From Candidatus Auribacterota bacterium (lineage in GTDB: Bacteria; Auribacterota; Ancaeobacteria; Ancaeobacterales; Ancaeobacteraceae), in assembly GCA_022711655.1 (NCBI GenBank), contig JAKLEM010000007.1, positions 1 to 64,000 on the forward strand: a stretch of 64,000 nucleotides of DNA, written 5' to 3'. Below the pieces are notes generated by a model. The model searched no databases and was not told where the DNA came from. It was given only the letters and a program-made list of their open reading frames with translations. Each line of letters opens with the position of its first letter. The first letter of the stretch is position 1. Positions 35,510 through 42,900 of the stretch are shown one piece after another. Position numbers and translations under genes: made by a program.

Positions 35510-36508
35510 TCACGCGGGCTCGAGCCCCGCCTTTTTGTACCAGGTGAGCGTTTCTGTCATGCACTGCGCGAACGGCTTCGGACAGTACCCCAGCTCGCGC
35601 CGCGCTTTCGCAATATTGAAAGTGAGAGGCGTGTACATGAACTTGATGCGGAATTTATTGAGTATCGGGGGCGTCTTGATCCCGAGCAGTTTGTTGACCC
35701 CTTCGAGGATCCCCGCGACGACACGTGCAACGCCGATCGGCACCGACTTCTGCGGCCTCTTGTACCCCAGCACGTCGCAGATCAGTTCCACGAGCTGACG
35801 GCGCGTGATGTTCTGTCCGTCGGTGATATGGTAGATCTGCCCCGCCGCCTTCTCCGCCCGCGCCGCGGCAATCATCGCGCTGACCAGGTTCCCGACGTAG
35901 ACAAGGTTGAACGGGTTGTTGCCGCCGTCGATGTATTTGTACTGCCCGTTCTTAAGATATTTCAGGATGCGCGGCAGGAGCTGCCTGTCGCGGGGGCCGT
36001 AGATGTAGGGCGGCCGCAGGATCGCTATCGGCAGGTCCTTATCTACCGCATACGCGATCGCAAGCTTCTCCGCCTCGATCTTGGTGTAGTTATAGTTGTC
36101 GCCGGTGTGCACGTACGGCGCGAGCTCGTCGAGGTTGTGCTGCGCGTCCATTCCGAGGACGACCATCGATGAGACGTAGACAAACCGCTTCACCTTAGCC
36201 GAGAGCGCGGCGTCCATCATATTCCGCAGGCCGTTCACGTTGATGTCGTACATCTCGTCCCTGCTCGCCCAATCGCTCACGTACGCGGCGCAGTGATAGA
36301 CGGCATCGACGCCCGCGAGCGCCGCCGCAAGCGACTCCTTTTGCCTGATGTCGCCGTAGCAGAACTCTATGCGCGCAAGGGTTTTCAGGAACTGGAGGTC
36401 GCTCTCTTTCCTGACAAGGACGCGGATCTCATCGCTCCCCTCAGCGCTGAGGCGCTCCGCGAGATTGCTTCCCACCAGCCCCGTCGCCCCGGTGATCAGA
36501 ACTTTCAT
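35510..36508 (-). CDS. NAD(P)-dependent epimerase/dehydratase (extended SDR)
   Basis: 332 residues. The cofactor motif TGATGLVGSNLAERL opens the protein, and the catalytic YNYTKIEAEK carries the Tyr-x3-Lys pair with VSSMVVLG supplying the Ser. The C-terminal part (ITRRQLVELICDVLGYKRP) resembles 3-beta-hydroxysteroid dehydrogenase/isomerase and hopanoid-associated dihydroflavonol-reductase-like SDRs. Substrate unknown (sugar nucleotide or terpenoid). Last or near-last gene of a small operon led by the HTH gene. Confidence 0.9.
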   Translation of the reverse strand: MKVLITGATGLVGSNLAERLSAEGSDEIRVLVRKESDLQFLKTLARIEFCYGDIRQKESLAAALAGVDAVYHCAAYVSDWASRDEMYDINVNGLRNMMDAALSAKVKRFVYVSSMVVLGMDAQHNLDELAPYVHTGDNYNYTKIEAEKLAIAYAVDKDLPIAILRPPYIYGPRDRQLLPRILKYLKNGQYKYIDGGNNPFNLVYVGNLVSAMIAAARAEKAAGQIYHITDGQNITRRQLVELICDVLGYKRPQKSVPIGVARVVAGILEGVNKLLGIKTPPILNKFRIKFMYTPLTFNIAKARRELGYCPKPFAQCMTETLTWYKKAGLEPA

Positions 36509-36520
36509 TTCGATTCCTTT

Positions 36521-36721
36521 CTATTGCGCCCTGCGCGGCCGGTTCTTTCTGTCCGGCCCGTCTAGGATCAGCGACATCTGCTTGCGCATGATGTCGACCT
36601 GTTCGTCTTCTTTGTTGCGGAAGATCTTAGGGACCTTCATCCAGATCGTGTCAGCCTCTTTGCGGCTCATCTTGAACGCCAGGTTCCACAGGTTGTAGAT
36701 CGGTTCCATCCCGTTTGCCAT
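36521..36721 (-). CDS. Small uncharacterised protein, 66 residues
   Basis: Starts immediately after the stop of the HTH gene (TAG then ATG) and ends 12 nt before the epimerase start, so it belongs to this operon. It is charged and helical in character (MSRKEADTIWMKVPKIF...), with no membrane segment and a basic C-terminus (RKNRPRRAQ). I do not recognise the family. Confidence 0.65.
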   Translation of the reverse strand: MANGMEPIYNLWNLAFKMSRKEADTIWMKVPKIFRNKEDEQVDIMRKQMSLILDGPDRKNRPRRAQ

Positions 36722-36961
36722 CTAGGAAAACTCCTTTCTGATATCACCGGCCCGAAAAAGCGGTAAGGTCCCTTCCTTCTCGGCCATATTCTCGTCAATG
36801 CGCCTCATAACGTATTCCTCGAGATCGCTCTCGAGTATCCTGAAACCGCTCCGCCGTCCCTCGCTGAACCCTTTCAGTTTTCCCGTCCTGAGAAGGCGCC
36901 TCACATGCTCCGGGCCGCACTTAAGGATAACGGCTGCTTCCTTTACAGTGAGCAGTTTCAA
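36722..36961 (-). CDS. Excisionase-type helix-turn-helix DNA-binding protein
   Basis: 79 residues starting from TTG at 36961, supported by AGGAG eight nt upstream. The first 55 residues are a MerR/excisionase-like winged helix (LTVKEAAVILKCGPEHVRRLLRTGKLKG split around the turn, then FRILESDLEEYV). It may regulate its own operon: a 7-bp inverted repeat overlaps the predicted transcription start upstream. No integrase or phage gene is nearby, so a role in excision is not supported. Confidence 0.85.
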   Translation of the reverse strand: MKLLTVKEAAVILKCGPEHVRRLLRTGKLKGFSEGRRSGFRILESDLEEYVMRRIDENMAEKEGTLPLFRAGDIRKEFS

Positions 36962-36982
36962 TATTTATCTCCTTTTAACACA

Positions 36983-37000
36983 ATTCTAAATAATTAGAAT
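36983..37000. promoter_or_regulatory. Candidate operator, ATTCTAA inverted repeat
   Basis: ATTCTAA (36983-36989), 4-nt centre, TTAGAAT (36994-37000): a perfect 7-bp inverted repeat overlapping the predicted transcription start of the HTH gene. Autoregulation is inferred from position. Confidence 0.45.
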
Positions 37001-37003
37001 ATA

Positions 37004-37031
37004 TCTATAATATTTTATAACTATCTGTCAA
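37004..37031 (-). promoter_or_regulatory. Promoter of the HTH gene operon
   Basis: Minus strand TTGACA (37031-37026), 16-nt spacer, TATAGA (37009-37004). The -35 is a perfect consensus; a one-base shift gives ATAGAT with a 17-nt spacer. Confidence 0.6.
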
Positions 37032-37170
37032 TAGATATTTTAATTTATCTACCTTTCTTGCTATTTTTTTATAGTTTAAATTATTTAATAATAATCTATA
37101 ATAATTTGTATCGTTATAATACATTTTCTAACTATTAGTAGTTGTTAATTACAATTTAAAGGAGGTTAAT

Positions 37171-37422
37171 ATGGATATAAACAAAGGGATCGCCGACTGG
37201 TGCGCACGTCATAGGCATCCGATAAACGCTATGCTCCATGCCATAGGCATACCGATGACGTTCGCGGCAGGCTACATAGCCTACAAGTATTCCGTGATAT
37301 GGGGGATCGTGGTTTTCGTCGTGGGATATGCGGTACAGTTCATCGGCCACGGCATAGAGGGCAACGAAGCCGGCGAGACGATCCTGATAAAGAAACTGCT
37401 GAAAAAGAGAGATGCGGAATAA
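37171..37422 (+). CDS. Mpo1-like (DUF962) small membrane protein
   Basis: 83 residues. The family signature is visible: HRHPINAMLHAIGIPMTF with conserved histidines, two hydrophobic segments, then QFIGHGIEGNEAGE. The yeast relative Mpo1 is an iron-dependent fatty acid alpha-dioxygenase; bacterial function is untested. Strong AAGGAGGT ribosome binding site. Repeat copy D begins two nt after its stop codon, and the AT-rich region lies upstream. Confidence 0.87.
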   Translation: MDINKGIADWCARHRHPINAMLHAIGIPMTFAAGYIAYKYSVIWGIVVFVVGYAVQFIGHGIEGNEAGETILIKKLLKKRDAE

Positions 37423-37424
37423 AG

Positions 37425-37488
37425 GAAACGGGGCTGCTCCGCGAATCTTCGATTCGCCGGGTTGCCGATGGGCCGTTATCCGCCGTCG
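37425..37488 (+). repeat. Palindromic intergenic repeat, partial copy D
   Basis: 64 bp. It starts with GAAACGG two nt after the TAA of the Mpo1-like gene and keeps only the right-hand module: GCTCCGCGAATC, TTC, GATTCGCCGGGTTGCCG, then GGCCGTTATCCGCCGTCG. It matches 28325-28378 of copy A closely. Confidence 0.75.
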
Positions 37489-37534
37489 CTGGTGATCAAT
37501 TATTCCCAATGACACAACCGGCAAGGCCAACCTC

Positions 37535-37660
37535 TGAAACGGCGAAGAACCGTCCGGATGCAAGGCGCACGCCAGCGACCGCGGAGGCGTACTGAAAGTA
37601 CGCCGCACAAAGGGAGCGAGGGCGGGCAACGCAGCAGACGGGCGGTTCTCCGCCGTTTCA
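37535..37660 (+). repeat. Palindromic intergenic repeat, copy C
   Basis: 126 bp. Terminal inverted repeats TGAAACGGCGAAGAACCG and complement of TGAAACGGCGGAGAACCG match at 17 of 18 positions. The left module and the GGCGTACT/AGTACGCC hairpin are present; the CCCCC-ATG and GATTCG hairpins are deleted. Its right end touches the stop codon of the convergent membrane-protein gene (TGA then TGAAACGG on the minus strand). Confidence 0.85.
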
Positions 37661-38128
37661 TCAGTGGAGGAATGAGCCGGCGGTGAAGTAGAGCGAATGG
37701 AAGCCGTGCGCGGCGCGGAAGATGAAAGAATATGCGAGCGGGTGCATGGCGTAGGTGAACTGGTCGACGAGGATGTGTCCCGACATCGCGAGAGCGATGA
37801 CCAGCCCGATATCGACGCGGCCGATATACCAGCAGAACAGCCACGCCGCGATGACGATCTCCCACGAATGCAGCGGCACGAAAAGGCTGCTGGTACTAGC
37901 CCAATATTTTCCCAAGACGAAGTCCTGGATGTTGAAGTTCCCCCCGAACACTTTGTAGCAGTCGAAGAGATGATCTGCGTCCATCAGTAACGTGATCCCC
38001 AACAGCAGAAAGATAAGCGACCACGCCTGATACCACCGGTAGACGAGTACGCACAGGAGAAGCGCCACGATCAGGTGGATTGCTTCGTGCTTCACGAGAA
38101 AATCGAAATAGACCGCCACGTTTTCCAT
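37661..38128 (-). CDS. Membrane protein, possibly distant YdjM/DUF457-type hydrolase
   Basis: 155 residues with about four membrane segments. Conserved-looking polar motifs lie between the helices: LLMDADHLFD, VPLHSWE and SGHILVDQFTY, the arrangement of His/Asp residues seen in YdjM-like membrane metal-dependent hydrolases. The assignment is tentative. It begins two nt after the UvsE stop, so it is the last gene of the MutY-UvsE operon. Confidence 0.65.
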   Translation of the reverse strand: MENVAVYFDFLVKHEAIHLIVALLLCVLVYRWYQAWSLIFLLLGITLLMDADHLFDCYKVFGGNFNIQDFVLGKYWASTSSLFVPLHSWEIVIAAWLFCWYIGRVDIGLVIALAMSGHILVDQFTYAMHPLAYSFIFRAAHGFHSLYFTAGSFLH

Positions 38129-38130
38129 GC

Positions 38131-39069
38131 CTACGACATACTACTTGCTCGACAAGATTTCGTCAAACCTTTCTTAAAAGCACGCAAACGCGGGTCGCCG
38201 GCTGCGATGCGGATCGCGCGTAATGCGCTCTTCTCCTTGTCCTTGATCTCGAGCATCAGGTCGAAGTCTGCCGGCCGGCTGTCGGCGAGGAACTTCTTAA
38301 AGCGGCGCGGGTCGAGCGCGACGGCATGGCTCCCCGGACGGGCCCCTTTCAGCTGCGAGCTGTAATCGACCATCGGGAGACCGTCACGCTTCAGCCAGGT
38401 CGCGGCGGTTTTTTTAAAGGATTCCTTCAGCGAAAGGCCGTCCGGATTGATCTCGCGGTGAAACACGTCGAGCAGCACGGGAACGCCGGTACGCGCGTGC
38501 AGCTCCAGGCAATCCGACACGGTGTAGAGCCGGTCATCGTTCTCTATCACGAGGCGGCGCCTCACCGCGTCCCCCAGCCGAGCGTACCGCCTCACGAACC
38601 GGTCCATGCTCGCGGGCTTGTCTCCGTACACGCCGCCGACGTGGATCTGGACTTTCGCAGTACGGTCGAGGCCGCACAGGTCGAGGAGTTCGCAGTGATA
38701 CCGGAGCTCGCGCACGCTCCGATCGTAGATCTCCTCATCGTGCGAATTGATCAGGGTGAACTGGTCGGGATGCATCGATATCCGCATCCGGTGCGCCCGG
38801 ATACGCGCGCCGATCCGCTCCAGGCCGCCGCGAAAATGACCCTGCCAGCCGAACACGCAGACGGGGTGCGACGCGAACGGCACGATGTCTGAGCTGACCC
38901 GGAAAAAAAGGATGCCGCGCTCCGCGTTGTACGAGATGATCCGCTCGAGGCAGGAGAGGTTGTTCGCGACCGTTTCCTTAAGCCGCGCCTCGGAATATGA
39001 TGCGAGACGGAAGGTCTTGCTGCCGGAGCACTGCACCGAACGGTTGATGCACGGATAGCCTATCTTCAT
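38131..39069 (-). CDS. uvsE: UV DNA damage endonuclease
   Basis: 312 residues, full length for the UvsE/UVDE family. Starts MKIGYPCINRSVQC, then ISMHPDQFTLINS, QIHVGGVYGDK, RLVIENDD and VPVLLDVFHREIN, which provide the metal-binding His, Glu and Asp residues of the TIM-barrel nuclease. It nicks DNA 5' to UV photoproducts and other lesions, starting repair independent of UvrABC. Its start overlaps the MutY-like stop by four bases. Confidence 0.94.
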   Translation of the reverse strand: MKIGYPCINRSVQCSGSKTFRLASYSEARLKETVANNLSCLERIISYNAERGILFFRVSSDIVPFASHPVCVFGWQGHFRGGLERIGARIRAHRMRISMHPDQFTLINSHDEEIYDRSVRELRYHCELLDLCGLDRTAKVQIHVGGVYGDKPASMDRFVRRYARLGDAVRRRLVIENDDRLYTVSDCLELHARTGVPVLLDVFHREINPDGLSLKESFKKTAATWLKRDGLPMVDYSSQLKGARPGSHAVALDPRRFKKFLADSRPADFDLMLEIKDKEKSALRAIRIAAGDPRLRAFKKGLTKSCRASSMS

Positions 39070-39881
39070 AGTGACACCTCGCAGCCGCGCACCGCGACCA
39101 GCCCGTCGCGTGAAAGCCCCGCAACCGCCTCGGGCAATCGCGCGTCATTCCGGAGAGCGCGCGAGAGCACTGAGATCGTCATAGCTTTTTTGCACGCAAG
39201 GATCTTCATGACGGCGCCGCGCATCTGCCTGAGAGACCCTTCGAACCTGCTCTGGCGGGCGTAATGGGCGCTCCGGCGCGAGGGATTGCCGTGCCGTTCT
39301 TTGAGCGCCGTCCCATAATCCATCAACGCGTTATACCAGCGACGAGGATCTTTACGATCAAGCGCCCTCTCGACGAGGGGCAGGATCCGCGCATCGCTCA
39401 CCGATCGCTCGCCCGAAAAGAAATGATGGATGAAGACGCTCCTGATGTTGGTCTCGATATATATCACCGGCTGGCCGTACGCGTAGGCGCAAATAGCCGC
39501 CGCCGTGTGCGCGCCGATCCCCGGGAGGCTGTCGAGCCCTTCAACGGTCGACGGCATCGTTCCCCGGAGAGCCGACACAACGACGCGCGCCGCATCGTGA
39601 AGATATTTCGCGCGCCGGTTGTACCCGAGCCCCTGCCACGCTGCCGCGACCGCGCCAAACGGCGAGCGGGCGAGCGAGCGCACATCCGGGAACAATTTGA
39701 TGAACGCCTCGTATTTGGGGATCACCCGGTCAACCTGCGTCTGCTGGAGCATCAGCTCGGAGACCATGATCCGGTACGGGTCGCGCGTCCGCCGCCAGGG
39801 CAGCGGCCTGCGGTGACGCGCGTAGTGGGCATATACCGACCTGCGGAACGCCGCGATCGCGGCCGAAGAGACCTTATCCAT
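39066..39881 (-). CDS. MutY-like adenine glycosylase without the Fe-S cluster
   Basis: 271 residues. HhH-GPD glycosylase: WRRTRDPYRIMVSELMLQQT contains the catalytic Glu region, and GLDSLPGIGAHTAAAICAY is the helix-hairpin-helix. The residue normally Asp in LDGNVKRV is Glu in IETNIRSV. The four-cysteine cluster that should follow MDYGTALK is absent, and the C-terminal NUDIX-like domain of MutY is missing. It probably removes adenine opposite 8-oxoguanine, but the specificity is uncertain. The start has no Shine-Dalgarno sequence and a -10 box seven nt away. Confidence 0.85.
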   Translation of the reverse strand: MDKVSSAAIAAFRRSVYAHYARHRRPLPWRRTRDPYRIMVSELMLQQTQVDRVIPKYEAFIKLFPDVRSLARSPFGAVAAAWQGLGYNRRAKYLHDAARVVVSALRGTMPSTVEGLDSLPGIGAHTAAAICAYAYGQPVIYIETNIRSVFIHHFFSGERSVSDARILPLVERALDRKDPRRWYNALMDYGTALKERHGNPSRRSAHYARQSRFEGSLRQMRGAVMKILACKKAMTISVLSRALRNDARLPEAVAGLSRDGLVAVRGCEVSL

Positions 39882-39888
39882 AGCGGGT

Positions 39889-39894
39889 AGTATA
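39889..39894 (-). promoter_or_regulatory. -10 element giving a leaderless MutY-UvsE mRNA
   Basis: TATACT on the minus strand with seven nt to the ATG at 39881 and no ribosome binding site. The context TATACTACC matches the ABC-F start at 20528. No good -35 is visible. Confidence 0.45.
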
Positions 39895-39936
39895 TCCGCT
39901 TCCGCGGCAAAACTCTCTCCTAAAATTGCGCCGCCG

Positions 39937-42900
39937 TCAAGACGCCTCGTCGATCGGCCGCAGCTCGTCCCGCTCCGGCGCCCGGCGCGGCTTCGTGCGG
40001 GGCCTGGTCATCTCCCTGATGCTGAATTCCTCGATGAACCGCTCGCCGACGGGTATGAGCGCCTCCTCCATCGCCATGATATCGAGCATCCTGCCGGCTT
40101 TCTTCTTCAGCCCGCACGACTCGATCATCGAAAGGAACAGGATGATGCGCCCGTCATCCCCCTGCTCATGCAGCCGTCTGAAGGCGTTCAGCAGGATCTC
40201 GCCCGACACGCGGCTAAGGAGCGCGACCAGGTCGTCCATTCGCCGCCCGTCGCCGGTCACGATCTCGCGCTCGCCGATGAACGATCCGCCGATGTCGTAA
40301 TCGGCCGGCAGCGCCCTCAACAGGGCACACGTCACATCGACCGCTTTGTTGAAATCGATGACGGCGAGCTCATCGATGAAGAACACGGCCTGCGGGAAAT
40401 AGGCGGTTTTGTAGACGTCGGGATCCTCCGCGCGTATCGCCATCCAGCGTTGGCCCCACCGGCTGAGGTTCAGCTCGGTCGCCGCCAGCATCAGCACGAT
40501 CTCGCGAATGACCCTCAGGTCGAGTTCCTTGAAGATATAGCCGGTCTCCTCGAGCGTCACCCCCTCGCCGGAGACCAGGTAATAGGAAACCTGCGGGACG
40601 AGACGCTTCATCTCCGGGTGCTGCATCCTGTTAAGTATCGCGGCAAACCGCTTATAGTCCCGGAATATCAGTTCCTGCAGTATGTCGATGAAGCCGTATT
40701 TCGCGACCTTCACCAGCTCGTCCTCCGGCATCTTGCGCAGGAACGTCATAACGTTATCCTCAGAGATAAAACCGTCCCCCATGAAGAACTCGACCGTCGG
40801 GAGGATCATCAGCGTGAGGTCGAACAGCGCCTCGTCGGTCTGCCCGGCGAGCTTCATGAAGATGCCCCTCACCTGCTTCATCCGATCGTCCCTGGGGTCT
40901 CTGGAGCGGTTCAGCATATCGCAGAAAACGATCGACGCTGAAGCCGGATCGGTCGCCAGCTTGGCGAAGACGTTGCGAAGCATCGCCATCCCTTCGGGGA
41001 ACTCGCCGGCTGCGCCCCCCTTGTTCGCCAGGTCAGCCGCGATCATTCTGCCGCAGAGCTCGCCGATCGCGCCTCCGTAACTCCCCGCAAGCCGGAGCCT
41101 CGCGCGGTCCTTCTCGCCGAGCGAGTGACGGTCGGCGATCTCGCGCATCGCCTTGTGGAGTTTCCTGACCGCCCCCGGCCGGAGCAGAGACCTGTCGGCG
41201 CGGACGGCGCGGTACAGGTCCTCAGCGGCGGCGGCCAGCGGCGTGTCCGGCTGTTTCTTCCCGATATCGCGCATATTGACGTACGTCCAGAGCCACGGCG
41301 ACTGGCGAAGCCTGTCGAGCCGCCTCTTCACGAATATCAGGTAGCTGGAGACGTTCGGCTTGTCCCTGATGATCCTCAGCTCGTCCCCCGAAAGCGGCTC
41401 AAGCCATTCGCCGGGCACGTAATCGCGCACTCGTTCGGCGAGGTACCGGGCGATCTCCTCCCTGACGTCCATCTTCTTTATGTGCACGGGAAGGTACGCC
41501 GTCATCGGCTCTCCCCCTGCGACGACCGCCTGCAGCACCTTAATCCCCTCCGTTTCGCCCAGCGCGTCCAGGACTCCGTCGCACACGTCGGCGACGCGCG
41601 TCGAGCCCTTGAGCCGTTTATAATAGTCCGCCTCGATCTTGAGGCTGAGCTTGAACAGCGAAAGGACGAGCTTGCTCGGGTCGGGTGCCGTCGTCAGCTC
41701 GCCGATATCGTTGATCCTGCCGGAGACCATGCCCCATTCGTCCTCGACCCAGTTGCTGTTGCCGCCGTGGGCGTCGTAGTTGGCGAGCGTCCGCTGGCTC
41801 TTCTCGTACAGCTCGAACTCGATCCTGGCGTGCTTGCGCACCAGCATCTGCCACGTCGCACGGAACTCCTCTTCGGGAAGAGAGCTCTTCTCCTCGACGT
41901 AATCGTCGAGTGTCTTGCCGTCGAGGAACTCCTCCGTCCAGAGGTGGATGCCGTCCACATTCCAGTCGCCGCCGATGATCTCCACGGTCGGCTGGCCGAT
42001 CGACATCAGGTGGAGCTTCTCGTTCTCGACCATCCTGAGCCGCTTGGCGTCGAACGACGGGAAACCGGTGAAGGTGTTCGGGTTGATGCAGTTCGCCAGG
42101 ATGACATACGTATCGCCGTCATCGGTCGTGACGGCGATCCGGTAATTGATCTTGCTCTCGCCCTTCGCGAAATAACTCACCTCGACCTTGGTGATCGCCT
42201 CGTCCTGAAGGACGATCCCCTCGATGACGAACAGCGACTCCCTGATGAAGAACGAGTCCTTCAGCGCCCCGGCGACCGCCTGCCGGGTCCGGTCGAACGC
42301 ATCGGCGGCGTCGCGCTCCTCTCCGCGTGCGGTCGGCGGGAGGACGGTGGGATACTCGGGCAGCGAGCACTTCGCGAGCCATTCGCCTTCCTCCTGCGTA
42401 CCGGGGCCGAGGTAGTCCCTGAGCCTCTCCTTGAGGCTCTCCATCGAGGCGATGCAGATCTCGTGCAGCCGCTTGAAATTGCGGTAGTCGGCCACCATCA
42501 CCTGCTTCTTCAGCGCCATCTCCTCGATCTCCGCGGCCCTGTTCCTGGCCAGGAGAGTCCACCAGGCGATCTCCGCGCGGATATCGCGGTACTGCGCGGC
42601 GCTGGAGACCCGCATCTTTCCGAGCAGCATGATCTTGAAGCTGATGTCGCGGAACCGCCGGTCGGGCATGAAGGTGAGTCCGCCGATCGCCTTCACCTGT
42701 TTCAGGTGGTTGATGATCTCCCTGCCGAAGAACGGGTTGCGGATCATCTGGAGCGACTTGTACCCGGGGAGGCGCAGAAGCGCCTGCGCCACGGCGGTCT
42801 TGATGTCCATCGTGTAGTCGGCCACGGTGAGGACCCGCTCGAACTCCTGTCTGACCAGCTCGCCGCCGATCGCCTCGAGCTTGGGTATCGTTTCCTCGAT

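Larger units (their letters stand above)
36962..37170. other. AT-rich divergent intergenic region
   Basis: About 209 bp of visibly extreme A+T content in a GC-rich window. It separates the HTH gene (minus) from the Mpo1-like gene (plus) and carries promoters for both: TTGACA with TATAGA to the left, and TATAAT at 37115-37120 to the right, with AAGGAGGT before the ATG at 37171. No gene is seen in it. Confidence 0.75.

Noticed and set aside
36722-36961. A prophage or integrative element signalled by the excisionase-like gene
   Set aside because: No integrase, attachment-site repeats or phage genes are visible; small MerR/Xis-like proteins are common regulators.
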